Positions 7,768 to 16,577 of a stretch of DNA of 44,915 nucleotides are shown here, one piece after another; position 1 is the first letter of the stretch, and the number at the start of each line of letters is the position of its first letter. A model generated the notes under the pieces. It made no database searches and was not told the origin of the DNA. It saw nothing but the letters and a program-made list of their open reading frames with translations. This stretch comes from Bacteroidetes bacterium HGW-Bacteroidetes-7 (GTDB lineage: Bacteria > Bacteroidota > Bacteroidia > Bacteroidales > UBA932): positions 1 through 44,915 of the forward strand of contig PHDA01000021.1 in the NCBI GenBank assembly GCA_002842465.1. The letters are read 5' to 3'. The position numbers were made by a program, and so were the translations under genes.

Positions 7768-9363
7768 ATGATGATCATAAAATATACTGTTGCAGCCGCA
7801 CTATTATTCTTCTCATTAACACTTGCTTCACAGCAAAAACAAGCAGCCCCTGAAAGAATTAAAAAAGATCTTTCGTTTCTGGCTTCTGATTCACTTAAAG
7901 GCAGATATCCCGGTACAACAGAGGATTCAATTGCAGCTGCCTATATTGCCAACGAGTTTATTAAAGCCGGCTTTCTCCCTTTAATTGGTGATTCTCCGAT
8001 GATACCTTTTGAGTTTACCTTACATAGAGAGGTTTCTAAAGAGGCGGCGCTATGGAATAAAAAAAGAGCCTTTATTAACAATATTCATTTTTCAGTACAT
8101 CCTTCTTCTTCGACCGCAAAAATAAGTTCCAGAGTAGTAAAGATTGACAGGATAGACGTAAAAAGAGATGGGGATAGCATAAAGGGGGCAATAGGTGTTG
8201 TGAAATGCCCTGATGATTCTCTGATGTTCATAATCACTCCTCTTACTGAACTTGGGTTGTCGGCAATCATTTTTTACAACAGTGACACACTAAAGACCCC
8301 TTCTCAAGCAAGAGTTAACGGGGCAACGATACCAGTTATTCAGGTAACTTCAACAGTAGCTGATCATATATTGCAAGAGAACCAAACCCCTCTTAATATT
8401 GAATCAGAGGTCAATATAATTAAAGGTCGTACCTATAATGTTGCAGCGGTGAATTCCACTGCCAAAAGTAAGCCCTTTGTTTTGATTGGAGCGCATTACG
8501 ACCATCTTGGCTTTGGAGGCAGCGGCAGCATGGCAAGAGGTGAAAACGAAATTCATAACGGTGCAGACGACAACGCTAGCGGAGTAGCAGCAGTAATTGA
8601 ATCGGCAAGGCTTTTGAAAAATAACAAAAGAGTAGTAGTGGTGTCGGCATTTGGGGCGGAGGAGAGAGGTTTGATCGGGTCAAGAATTCTTGCAGATACT
8701 CTTTCTGCTTTGGGTTTACTTCCAAATTTAATGGTTAATATGGATATGGTTGGCAGACTTAACGATGAGAAGCTTCAGGTTGGGGGAGTGGGGACCTTTA
8801 AAGAGGCAGACAGCATTGTTAAACACATAAACTCGAACTATAATTTTTCAATTACAACAACTGCAGATGGTTATGGCGCATCTGACCATGCCTCTTTCTA
8901 TAGAAAAGAGGTTCCTGTTCTCTATCTTACAACAGGGGTACACCGAGAGTACCATACTCCGGCAGATGATGTTGATTCGATAAATTTTGGTGGCCTCGCC
9001 AAAATTTCAGCATTTGTTTCTCATCTGATTACCAATATATCAGATAGTGAATTTACTCCAGCATATATAAAAACTGAGGCACCGGCCTCACCTGGCAGAC
9101 AGTCATTTAAAGTTACACTTGGCGTGATACCTGATTTTACATATGAAAAGGGTGATGGATTTAGAATAGGTGTTGTCACTGAGGGGAGACCAGCCTCCAA
9201 AGGAGGGCTCAGAGAGGGAGACATTATAACAAAGATGAAAGAGAAAAAAATTGGCAATATTTATGATTATATGTCAGCATTAGGAGAGCTTAAACCTGGA
9301 GAGAGCATAGTTGTTGAGCTATTAAGAGATGGTCAAATAATTTCGTTAACATTAAATCTATAA
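7768..9363 (+). CDS. Exported M28 zinc aminopeptidase with C-terminal PDZ domain
   Basis: A 531-residue metallopeptidase. Residues 1-21 are a signal peptide (ending LTLASQ), so it acts in the periplasm or at the outer membrane. The M28 zinc ligands are in place: H243 in HYDHLG, D268 region in NGADDNASG (267-268), the catalytic pair E298-E299 in AEER, an aspartate in VNMDMVG, and H396 in YHTPADD. A protease-associated-like insert lies between about 110 and 225. The last 90 residues form a PDZ domain (GVVTEGRPASKGGLREGDII), which may bind the substrate C-terminus. The next gene starts 3 bases after the stop, so the two are probably translated together. The family releases N-terminal amino acids from peptides. 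Confidence 0.92.
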   Translation: MMIIKYTVAAALLFFSLTLASQQKQAAPERIKKDLSFLASDSLKGRYPGTTEDSIAAAYIANEFIKAGFLPLIGDSPMIPFEFTLHREVSKEAALWNKKRAFINNIHFSVHPSSSTAKISSRVVKIDRIDVKRDGDSIKGAIGVVKCPDDSLMFIITPLTELGLSAIIFYNSDTLKTPSQARVNGATIPVIQVTSTVADHILQENQTPLNIESEVNIIKGRTYNVAAVNSTAKSKPFVLIGAHYDHLGFGGSGSMARGENEIHNGADDNASGVAAVIESARLLKNNKRVVVVSAFGAEERGLIGSRILADTLSALGLLPNLMVNMDMVGRLNDEKLQVGGVGTFKEADSIVKHINSNYNFSITTTADGYGASDHASFYRKEVPVLYLTTGVHREYHTPADDVDSINFGGLAKISAFVSHLITNISDSEFTPAYIKTEAPASPGRQSFKVTLGVIPDFTYEKGDGFRIGVVTEGRPASKGGLREGDIITKMKEKKIGNIYDYMSALGELKPGESIVVELLRDGQIISLTLNL

Positions 9364-9366
9364 TAA

Positions 9367-10221
9367 ATGAAGAATTTTTTATTTTGGTTTACTGCAATTG
9401 TTATTACACTTTCAGCAGTTGTATATCAGAGAGTTACCGGGCCTACAAATCCTAAAAGAGTAAGCTTTGAATTTGACGGCACATCATATAAAACAAAATT
9501 GACAAGAAGTCTTGAAACGACTGTAACTCTGGAGGAGGCAAAGGGAGATTATCTCTCTCTGGTCAAAACTTCACAGATGAATATTAAAATATCTCCGTTA
9601 AATGAGAATCTTGAACTATTTGTAATGTTTAGGATATATCCAGGTACCGATACATTAACAGCTGCCAAAGTTGTTAAAGAGGCTGATGGTTATGTTGTGG
9701 CTTTCCCTTCACAACCACCAGCAGGAAAGATTGAATATAAAGCATTGTTTTACAACTCTGTTGATAACAAGGTCGTATTTGAAGACACTGTAAGGATGAG
9801 ATTTAAGTCTCCAGTACCTGCTTTTGTGCTTATTCCACATATTTTATTAATGTTCATAGGAATGTTATTGTCAAATTATTCTGGAATAATTGCCTTTGTA
9901 AACAGAGAGAAGGCACTTCGTTATGCTGTTTATGTGATGATTACAATAGGAGTGGGAGGACTTATTCTAGGCCCTGTGGTACAGAAATATGCGTTTGGAG
10001 CATATTGGACAGGCTGGCCTTTTGGTGAAGATTTAACCGATAATAAAACACTCTTCATCTTTATAGTGTGGCTGACTGCGTGGCTTCTTAACAGGAAAAA
10101 AACCAGAAGGATTCTTCTGGTTTTAGCAGCGTTTCTCACACTTCTTGTTTACTCTATTCCTCACAGTACCGGAGGTAGTGAGTATGATCACGAAACGGGA
10201 GAGGTTGTTTCAGGAAGATAG
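9367..10221 (+). CDS. Membrane protein of unknown function
   Basis: I do not recognise a named family for this 284-residue protein. It has an N-terminal hydrophobic anchor (residues 5-20), a hydrophilic beta-rich segment (about 25-148) likely in the periplasm, then four hydrophobic segments (about 151-175, 184-206, 224-243 and 247-266). A striking polar loop between the second and third of these carries GAYWTGWPFGEDLTDNK, with the look of a conserved functional site. Histidines occur in the first helix (IPHILLM) and near the end (IPHSTGG). It follows the M28 peptidase by 3 bases and converges on cydB with a 14-base gap. A redox or metal-linked role is possible given the histidines and the cytochrome bd neighbour, but this is a guess. 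Confidence 0.8.
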   Translation: MKNFLFWFTAIVITLSAVVYQRVTGPTNPKRVSFEFDGTSYKTKLTRSLETTVTLEEAKGDYLSLVKTSQMNIKISPLNENLELFVMFRIYPGTDTLTAAKVVKEADGYVVAFPSQPPAGKIEYKALFYNSVDNKVVFEDTVRMRFKSPVPAFVLIPHILLMFIGMLLSNYSGIIAFVNREKALRYAVYVMITIGVGGLILGPVVQKYAFGAYWTGWPFGEDLTDNKTLFIFIVWLTAWLLNRKKTRRILLVLAAFLTLLVYSIPHSTGGSEYDHETGEVVSGR

Positions 10222-10235
10222 CCTCCTTACTAATT

Positions 10236-11378
10236 TTAATATTTATGAGCGTCCGGCCTGTCAAGGTCCGAATTGCTTATCTTGGTTTTAGACAGCGATC
10301 TCCAGACAAAGATTACATATCCCATTACAAATGGAATAAAAAGAGATGCGTAGGCCATAACTTTTAATGTAAACAGACTGGACGAACTGTTATAAAGTGT
10401 TAATGATTGTTGGAGATTAACAGTTGAAACAAAGAAGGCGGTGTTATTGAACGCTGCACATATAAGTATGCTCCAAACTGATAGTACAACTCCCCCTCCT
10501 GTTATAAAGAAACTGAATTTTCCCTTTGAAAAAAGAGAGGATCCAATTCCGTACAAAACCATCAAGATCCCGCAAATAAGCATAATGGCAGGCCATATTA
10601 GCTCAACCATGTTAAAGAAGTATTTGTATTTGACGGCACTTATAACGCCATTTTCGGGACTAACTGAGTGGCCTGTCATTGTGAAAAGGGCAATAAGAAG
10701 ACCCACAAATCCCAGAATAAATGCTACTCCTGTTACTTTGATTTGAACTTTTGCTTTGGCTACCAATGAGTCTAGGTCAATCTGTTTGATAACATAAAGC
10801 AGACCAAGTGTTCTTGCAGCAAGATATACAACAATTCCCATAAGCAAATTAAAAGGGTTTGCTATTGCATCAAGGCCGTGCCAGCCATTTGTCCAGTATG
10901 AGATAACCGGCTGAAGGGGATCCGTAATATTCATCTTGTTCATCACAAATGAACCTCCGGTGAAAAATGTGCCTACAGCAACGCCCAGAAGTAATGAGCC
11001 AAAAAAGCCATTAATTAACAAAAATATTTCGTAGGTCTTTGAACCTAACACATTCCCTGCTTTTCCCCTGTATTCAAATGAGACCGCTTGCACTACGAAA
11101 AGAAAGAGAATTGACATCCAAAGCCAGTAAGCTCCACCAAAGCTTGTTGAGTAATAGAGTGGAAAAGAGGCAAAGATAGAACCGCCAAAAGTGACCAGGG
11201 TTGTAAATGTAAGCTCCCACTTATGACCAAGGGCATTAATCAAAAGGGTTTTCTCCTCTTTGCTTTTGACTATCCCAAAGAGCAATGACTGACCTCCCTG
11301 TACAAACATCAGAAAAACAAGAAGAGAGCCAAGCAGCGATACAAGTAACCACCAGTAATGTTGAAGTAAGTATAGCAT
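10236..11378 (-). CDS. cydB: Cytochrome bd ubiquinol oxidase subunit II
   Basis: A 380-residue polytopic membrane protein of the CydB/AppB family, the structural partner of CydA. CydB does not itself bind the catalytic haems in most forms but is needed for assembly. The opening HYWWLLVSLLGSLLVFLMFVQGGQ region, the loop RGKAGN, and NPFNLLMG are typical. About eight to nine transmembrane helices are visible. It begins 27 bases after the stop of cydA on the same strand and so is co-transcribed. The oxidase reduces oxygen to water with electrons from quinol, with high oxygen affinity, and is the usual oxygen-scavenging terminal oxidase of this phylum. Confidence 0.95.
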   Translation of the reverse strand: MLYLLQHYWWLLVSLLGSLLVFLMFVQGGQSLLFGIVKSKEEKTLLINALGHKWELTFTTLVTFGGSIFASFPLYYSTSFGGAYWLWMSILFLFVVQAVSFEYRGKAGNVLGSKTYEIFLLINGFFGSLLLGVAVGTFFTGGSFVMNKMNITDPLQPVISYWTNGWHGLDAIANPFNLLMGIVVYLAARTLGLLYVIKQIDLDSLVAKAKVQIKVTGVAFILGFVGLLIALFTMTGHSVSPENGVISAVKYKYFFNMVELIWPAIMLICGILMVLYGIGSSLFSKGKFSFFITGGGVVLSVWSILICAAFNNTAFFVSTVNLQQSLTLYNSSSSLFTLKVMAYASLFIPFVMGYVIFVWRSLSKTKISNSDLDRPDAHKY

Positions 11379-11405
11379 AAGTTTAGTTTTAAAGTAATGG
11401 TTTAA

Positions 11406-12980
11406 TTATTGTGCAGGACCCTTATGAATTACTTTGAATAAAATTGTAAGTTCGGCAGCCAGCAAAACAGAAAATAGAACAAAAAACATGATTGTTGTTG
11501 TCATTACTGATGAGGCACTTACCCCTGATAGTGATGCTCCGGTAGTCAACAGATCCTGGATTGTCCAGGGCTGTCTGCCAACCTCGGCAACTATCCAACC
11601 GGCCTGAGTGCAAATATATACCAATGGCACACTGACTATTGAAAGCACCAAAAACCAGCGCGTTCTGTAAATTATGCCCTTTCTTTCCAAGTATATTGCT
11701 AGTGAGAAGAGAAGTATAAAAAAGCCTCCCAGAATTACCATTATCCTGAATGCATAAAATGTAAGCGGCACATTGGGAACTATGTCGGTTGGTTTTTCAA
11801 TGTAACCATAACCGAAGTGTCCAAAATTTTCTTTTAAAGTTGCAAGTGCAATCTCTTTGCCTTGATCATCTCCCACCTCTTTGGCCTTATGATAGCTGGC
11901 CAGCGCCCCAATAGCTACTCGACCTCTTTTCATTCTCTCTCTGACAGGCAGTGCAATAACCTCTTCACCCTGATTATTTATATATGTATAACCACCCTGT
12001 ATAATATCCTCTATGCCAGGCACAAAAGTATTGCTCTTTCTGTCAACAAGCAGGGATAGGCCTTTGGGAATAGAAATATTAAAAAGATAGGGTTGCTGCA
12101 GAGCAAAACCAAGTGAATCTCTCTCAAGTCGAGATATGCTCTTTTTTGGATTCAGTATTCCAAAAGCAACAATTGGAGTGCCGATCTGACTCCTGTAGAG
12201 CCCCTCCATCGCTGCCAATTTCATTGGCTGTTTTTTTGCTACATGATAGGCAGAGCCATCTCCTGACCAAATTAGAATAATTAGAGAGATCAATCCGAAT
12301 ACAGAGGCTATCCTAATACTTTTCCGGGCAAACTCCTCCTCTCTTTTTTTAAGCAAATACCACGAAGAAATTCCTGTAACAGCAACAGCTGCAACAACAA
12401 AGCAATTAGTAACAGTGTGGATAAATTTGTTGAGCGCTATGGGTGAAAGAGCAACAGCCCAAAAATCAACCATTTCATTTCTTGCTGTATCAGGGTTGAA
12501 CTCCATTCCGACAGGATACTGCATCCAGGCATTTGCAACCAGAATCCACATTGCAGAAAGTACAGTTCCAAAGGCTACAAGCCAGGTTGATAGAAGGTGT
12601 ACATTTTTGCTAACCTTGTTCCACCCGAAAAACATTATTGCGAAAAATGTGGTTTCGAGAAAGAAGGCGAAAATTCCCTCGATAGCAAGAGGTGCACCAA
12701 AAATGTCTCCTACAAACCAAGAATAATTACTCCAGTTTGTACCGAATTGAAATTCAAGAATTATACCGGTAGCAATACCGATTGCAAAGTTTATGGCGAA
12801 AATCTTCATCCAGAATTTTGTGGTTCTTTTCCAGAATTCGTTCCCCGTCCTGACATAATATGTTTCCATTATGGCAATAATAAACCCCAGACCAATTGTC
12901 AGAGGTACAAAAATCCAGTGAAACATAGCGGTAAGAGCAAACTGAAGTCTGGACAGACCTAGTAAAGAAGCTAGTAACAT
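11406..12980 (-). CDS. cydA: Cytochrome bd ubiquinol oxidase subunit I
   Basis: A 524-residue inner-membrane protein with about nine helices. The N-terminal LSRLQFALTAMFHW contains H21, the expected axial haem ligand (b595 side). Further family signatures are FGTNWSNYSWFVGDIFGAPL with acidic residues lining the proton path, the quinol-binding Q-loop after WSGDGSAYHVAKKQPMK, and GWIVAEVGRQPWTIQ. The Q-loop is of the short type without a long C-terminal insertion, and the length fits the Bacteroidota form. It oxidises quinol and reduces oxygen. It is preceded on the same strand by a DUF4492 gene 70 bases upstream and followed by cydB. A short TTAGG-type repeat lies in its leader. Confidence 0.96.
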   Translation of the reverse strand: MLLASLLGLSRLQFALTAMFHWIFVPLTIGLGFIIAIMETYYVRTGNEFWKRTTKFWMKIFAINFAIGIATGIILEFQFGTNWSNYSWFVGDIFGAPLAIEGIFAFFLETTFFAIMFFGWNKVSKNVHLLSTWLVAFGTVLSAMWILVANAWMQYPVGMEFNPDTARNEMVDFWAVALSPIALNKFIHTVTNCFVVAAVAVTGISSWYLLKKREEEFARKSIRIASVFGLISLIILIWSGDGSAYHVAKKQPMKLAAMEGLYRSQIGTPIVAFGILNPKKSISRLERDSLGFALQQPYLFNISIPKGLSLLVDRKSNTFVPGIEDIIQGGYTYINNQGEEVIALPVRERMKRGRVAIGALASYHKAKEVGDDQGKEIALATLKENFGHFGYGYIEKPTDIVPNVPLTFYAFRIMVILGGFFILLFSLAIYLERKGIIYRTRWFLVLSIVSVPLVYICTQAGWIVAEVGRQPWTIQDLLTTGASLSGVSASSVMTTTIMFFVLFSVLLAAELTILFKVIHKGPAQ

Positions 12981-12991
12981 AGTAAGTATAG

Positions 12992-13015
12992 TTTAGTTTA
13001 GGTTAGGTTAGGTTG
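12992..13015. repeat. Short TTAGG-type tandem repeat in the cydA leader
   Basis: The + strand reads about three consecutive GGTTA units preceded by two TTTAG-like units, that is CCTAA repeats in the cydA transcript just before its start codon (12980). It is non-coding and short. I see no hairpin in it. Confidence 0.6.
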
Positions 13016-13050
13016 TAGTTGGATTTTTTAAATGATTCTTTATTTAAGTT

Positions 13051-13266
13051 TTATTTAGGATTGGTCAAATTTTTAATGACATGCTCGCTCTTCTCTTCCT
13101 GTGAAGAGTATACTCCAAGTTCGCTGCGAAAAAAGAAAAGTTTAAGGATAAAAAACATTATGAACAACTTTATAGCTATAATTAACCACAAAGTTCTTCC
13201 AAGAGTCATGCTCCTGAAACCGTCATAATAGAATAACCAAATGCGTTTTACAAGTGGCTCTTTCAT
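13051..13266 (-). CDS. DUF4492 small membrane protein, cytochrome bd associated
   Basis: A 71-residue protein with one transmembrane segment at about 24-45 (WLIIAIKLFIMFFILKLFFF) and a basic, aromatic N-terminus (VKRIWLFYYDGFRSM). This matches the DUF4492 family, which in Bacteroidota lies upstream of cydA, as it does here (70-base gap, same strand). The start at 13266 gives the usual family length; the reading frame extends to 13401, but those residues overlap the divergent gene and lack family features. The role is not established; a small helix next to cydAB suggests an accessory subunit or assembly factor comparable in size to CydX, though I see no sequence similarity to CydX. Confidence 0.82.
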   Translation of the reverse strand: MKEPLVKRIWLFYYDGFRSMTLGRTLWLIIAIKLFIMFFILKLFFFRSELGVYSSQEEKSEHVIKNLTNPK

Positions 13267-13342
13267 AGAATAAATTTTCTCTAAGATACTAATAATATTA
13301 AAAAAACCATTTGCAGAGGCCATAAATATTAACTTGAAATAG

Positions 13343-13350
13343 TATATTTG
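13343..13350 (+). promoter_or_regulatory. -7 box of the DUF362/polyferredoxin operon
   Basis: TATATTTG matches TAnnTTTG; the start site would be about 18 bases before the ATG at 13371. No TTTG is found at the right distance upstream. The gap between the divergent DUF4492 and DUF362 genes is about 100 bases, so both promoters must lie here. Confidence 0.55.
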
Positions 13351-13370
13351 TAAAAAACAAACCGACTTAT

Positions 13371-14306
13371 ATGGAAAGGAGAAATTTTTTAAAGACTGCA
13401 ATTCTTGGTGGAATAGCAGGTGCTGTTCAACTGAAAAGTAATGGCATTATGGCGGGAGAAAAGATGACTGTATCTTCTGCAAATGACCTTGTTGCGGTAA
13501 TGGGTGGTGAGCCGGCAGAGATGTATAAAAAGGGCATTGAGGCAATGGGAGGAATGACACGATTTGTTAAAAAAGGTAACAAAGTAGTTGTTAAACCAAA
13601 TATTGGCTGGGATAAAAGACCTGAATTTGCCGCTAATACTAATCCTGATCTTGTAGCAGCAATTGTTAAAGATTGTCTGGCTGCCGGAGCATCTGAGGTT
13701 ACCGTTTTCGACCACACATGCGACGAGTGGCAGGCAAGTTATAAAAACAGTGGAATAGAAGCTGCTGCAAAGGCTGCAGGTGCAAAAGTGGCCTTTGCCC
13801 ATGACGAAAAATACTACAGAAATGTCCAGCTTCCCAAGGGTTCAAGATTAAAAGAGGCCAAGATTCATGAATCAATTCTTGATTGTGATGTATGGATCAA
13901 CGTTCCCGTACTCAAAAATCATGGTGGTGCGAGAATGACAATTGCCATGAAAAACTTTATGGGTATTGTCTGGGACAGAAGGTTCTGGCACTCAAATGAT
14001 TTACAGCAATGTATTGCTGATTGTTCAACTTTCTCAAAAATGCCTGTACTAAATATTGTTGATGCGTACAGAATTATGACCCAAAATGGTCCGAAAGGCA
14101 AAAGTATTGAGGATGTTCAAACTCCAAAAGCAATATTCATGTCAACTGATATTGTGGCCGTAGATACTGCTGCAGTAAGATTTTTTGCTCAATTCCGCAG
14201 TGATATGAAGCTGGAAGATGTCAGCCATATCGGACTTGGAGAAAAAATGAATATCGGAACTACCGATATTGACAAACTGAAAGTTGAAAGAATACGAATC
14301 GGATAG
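13371..14306 (+). CDS. DUF362 domain protein with twin-arginine-like leader
   Basis: A 311-residue protein. The first residues, MERRNFLKTAILGG, match the twin-arginine pattern RRxFLK followed by a hydrophobic stretch ending near MAGEK, so export in folded form by the Tat pathway is likely. Residues about 60-300 are DUF362 (VVVKPNIGWDKRPE; VTVFDHTCDEW; INVPVLKNHGGARMTIAMKNFMGI). The family's biochemical function is unknown; many members are linked to iron-sulphur proteins. The only cysteines in the mature part that stand out are in FDHTCDEW, LDCDVW and QQCIADCSTF. The next gene, a polyferredoxin, starts 2 bases after the stop, so the two form one unit and probably one redox system. Confidence 0.88.
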   Translation: MERRNFLKTAILGGIAGAVQLKSNGIMAGEKMTVSSANDLVAVMGGEPAEMYKKGIEAMGGMTRFVKKGNKVVVKPNIGWDKRPEFAANTNPDLVAAIVKDCLAAGASEVTVFDHTCDEWQASYKNSGIEAAAKAAGAKVAFAHDEKYYRNVQLPKGSRLKEAKIHESILDCDVWINVPVLKNHGGARMTIAMKNFMGIVWDRRFWHSNDLQQCIADCSTFSKMPVLNIVDAYRIMTQNGPKGKSIEDVQTPKAIFMSTDIVAVDTAAVRFFAQFRSDMKLEDVSHIGLGEKMNIGTTDIDKLKVERIRIG

Positions 14307-14308
14307 AA

Positions 14309-15850
14309 ATGTACAGATTTTTAAAAAAAGGAAGAGTTGTATTTTCAATTATCTTCTTGTTAATTATTACATCCTCGTTTATTTTCTTCGTAAACAGAGA
14401 GACTCTGCTAATGTCGGAGTTCCTGAAGTTTCAGTTTGTGCCCTCAATGCTTGGGATATTTTCGGGCGGGGCCTTTGTATTTGTACTTCTACTGGCACTT
14501 ACTCTCCTCTTTGGAAGAGCATACTGTTCTACACTGTGTCCGTTGGGTACTTATCAGGATATTGTCTCCAGAACAGCATCTTTGTTCAAAAGTAAAAAGA
14601 ACAAACGTTACAGCTATGACAAACCCTTCAGTAAACTGAGATTTGGAGTTCTGCTGTTTGTTGGAATTTTATTTATTGGAGGTATTTCACTTCCACTTGC
14701 TTTATTGGACCCATATTCCAACTGGGGGAAAATATCAAATGAGATAATAAGCAGGTCTGAACAATATATACACAACGGGCTTGCAGCTGTATTGCCGGAT
14801 GCAATATTTTTTAGAAGCTATGCCAATTTTGCGATCGGCTCTTTTCTGTTCGCACTATTTTTTCTGATTACAGTAACCCTCTTAAGTGCCTTCAAAGGAA
14901 GACTCTATTGTAATACAATTTGTCCTGTTGGTTCATTTCTGGGTTTGCTTTCACGGTTTGCAATTTTCAAACCAGTTATTGATAAAGAGACATGCACAAA
15001 ATGTCGTCTTTGTGTTATTAATTGCAAAAGTCAATGCATCGACCTGGACACTCAAACAGTTGATGAGAGCAGGTGTGTTGCTTGTTTGAATTGCACAGTT
15101 GTTTGTAAATTCAACTCTATAAATTACAAATATACTTGGGGCAGAAACAAAATTTCTGTTGCCGGCAATGAACAAACCACCAAAATAAAAAGTGAAGGCA
15201 GAAGAAATGCAATGATTGCCATGGGTCTTATGGGAACAGCATTGGCCGCAAAGGCAATTAAAGCAGGGCCTGTGATTTCGTCACGCCCAAAGGTAACCGG
15301 TATTGCCCCTCCGGGAGCCATGAGCATTAAGCATTTAAAACAAAATTGTACTGCATGTCATGCCTGTGTAGCTGCCTGCCCCAACAACATAATTCAGCCG
15401 GCCACAACAGAGTATGGTATTGATGGAATACTTCTTCCGGTGCTCAATTTTAAACACCATTTTTGCAGTTACGAGTGCAATATTTGTTCTCAGGTTTGCC
15501 CAAATGATGCACTTAAACCCTTAACTGTAAAAGATAAACAACTTGCGCAGATTGGTCAGACTCAGTTTTATCTAGAAAAATGTATTGTTCACACAGATGG
15601 TACAGACTGCGGCGCATGCGATGAACATTGCCCAACTAAGGCCATAACTATGGTGCCATACGGCGATTCCGGGTTGTTCATTCCAAACATGGAAACAGAA
15701 CTGTGTATCGGATGTGGAGCTTGTGAATACATATGTCCAGCAGTACCCGAAAAGGCAATGGTAGTACATGCACTTTCAGTCCATCAGATTGCTGCTGAAC
15801 CTACATTGGATAAACAGGAAAAGGTTAAGGTAGACGATTTCGGATTTTAA
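14309..15850 (+). CDS. NapH-like polyferredoxin with two Fe-S modules
   Basis: A 513-residue membrane iron-sulphur protein. Residues 1-200 hold four transmembrane segments (about 10-28, 42-66, 110-132, 172-196) with two NapH/RdxA-type motifs, YCSTLCP (C73) and YCNTICP. A first ferredoxin module follows, with CxxCxxCxxxC beginning at C229 and a second set in [11 protein letters not shown]. At residues 298-316 is a twin arginine and a short hydrophobic stretch ([16 protein letters not shown]). A second ferredoxin module then begins at C347 ([12 protein letters not shown]) and ends with the set at C466 ([12 protein letters not shown]). It probably passes electrons from quinol or the cytoplasm to a periplasmic partner. 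It is coupled to the DUF362 gene. The stop overlaps that of trmD by 4 bases (TTAA). Confidence 0.88.
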   Translation: MYRFLKKGRVVFSIIFLLIITSSFIFFVNRETLLMSEFLKFQFVPSMLGIFSGGAFVFVLLLALTLLFGRAYCSTLCPLGTYQDIVSRTASLFKSKKNKRYSYDKPFSKLRFGVLLFVGILFIGGISLPLALLDPYSNWGKISNEIISRSEQYIHNGLAAVLPDAIFFRSYANFAIGSFLFALFFLITVTLLSAFKGRLYCNTICPVGSFLGLLSRFAIFKPVIDKETCTKCRLCVINCKSQCIDLDTQTVDESRCVACLNCTVVCKFNSINYKYTWGRNKISVAGNEQTTKIKSEGRRNAMIAMGLMGTALAAKAIKAGPVISSRPKVTGIAPPGAMSIKHLKQNCTACHACVAACPNNIIQPATTEYGIDGILLPVLNFKHHFCSYECNICSQVCPNDALKPLTVKDKQLAQIGQTQFYLEKCIVHTDGTDCGACDEHCPTKAITMVPYGDSGLFIPNMETELCIGCGACEYICPAVPEKAMVVHALSVHQIAAEPTLDKQEKVKVDDFGF

Positions 15851-16530
15851 TTGTCCTCTTTACTGAGGTTGGGTCTCAATCTTTTGGTTCTTTCAAGAGA
15901 TTGAGACTCTTGCCATTCAGTAATAAGCTTAGGATTACCGGAGAGCAGAACATCAGGAACCTTCCATCCTTTGAAATCAGAAGGTCTAGTGTAAACCGGA
16001 GGAGCTAGCAGGTTATCCTGGAAGGAGTCACTCAATGCCGATGTTTCATCTGAGATTGCTCCGGGTACAAGTCTGATTATTGAGTCACATAATATGGCAG
16101 CAGGAAGTTCGCCTCCGCTTAAGACGTAATCACCAACGGAGATTTCCTTTGTTATTAGATGTTCTCTGATTCTGTGGTCAACCCCTTTGTAGTGCCCGCA
16201 CAGTAATATCAGATTCTGCCTACATGATAACATGTTGGACATTTTCTGATCAAGAATTTCACCATCAGGGCTCATATAAATAATCTCATCGTAGTCTCTC
16301 TCACTTTTCAATTTAGAGATAAGATTGTACACTGGTTCAATCATAATAACCATCCCGGCATCTCCACCGAAAGGGTAGTCGTCAACCTGTTTGTAACTCC
16401 CTTTTCCATAATCACGAATATTATGAATATATATTTCGACTAAACCTTTTTCCCTTGCTCTTTTGACAATGGAGTAATTTAGCGGGCTTTCAAGCAGTTC
16501 AGGCACAACTGTTAAGATATCAATTCTCAT
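15847..16530 (-). CDS. trmD: tRNA (guanine-N1)-methyltransferase
   Basis: A 227-residue SPOUT methyltransferase that uses S-adenosylmethionine to methylate G37 next to the anticodon of tRNAs reading CNN codons, preventing +1 frameshifts. The start [17 protein letters not shown], the segment [12 protein letters not shown], and the knotted cofactor site [15 protein letters not shown] with [15 protein letters not shown] are diagnostic. Length is normal. It is transcribed alone; it is divergent from the DUF349 gene and its promoter (16539-16568) leaves a leader of only a few bases. It converges on the polyferredoxin gene with a 4-base overlap of stop codons. Confidence 0.97.
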   Translation of the reverse strand: MRIDILTVVPELLESPLNYSIVKRAREKGLVEIYIHNIRDYGKGSYKQVDDYPFGGDAGMVIMIEPVYNLISKLKSERDYDEIIYMSPDGEILDQKMSNMLSCRQNLILLCGHYKGVDHRIREHLITKEISVGDYVLSGGELPAAILCDSIIRLVPGAISDETSALSDSFQDNLLAPPVYTRPSDFKGWKVPDVLLSGNPKLITEWQESQSLERTKRLRPNLSKEDN

Positions 16531-16538
16531 AATAGGTG

Positions 16539-16568
16539 CAAATTTACATAAATCACAGTGTTAGCAAA
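16539..16568 (-). promoter_or_regulatory. Promoter of trmD
   Basis: On the minus strand TTTG (16568-16565) and TAAATTTG (16546-16539) are 18 bases apart, a close match to the phylum consensus. The predicted start is about 6 bases before the ATG, so the mRNA has almost no leader. The -33 end lies next to the oppositely directed promoter at 16578-16585. Confidence 0.6.
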
Positions 16569-16577
16569 CTTTTTTTG

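Noticed and set aside
12597-12962. 121-codon + strand frame over cydA
   Set aside because: Antisense to the most conserved part of CydA; no start signals.
13389-13802. 137-codon minus-strand frame over the DUF362 gene
   Set aside because: Fully antisense to the DUF362 coding region, with serine/cysteine-rich translation typical of shadow frames.
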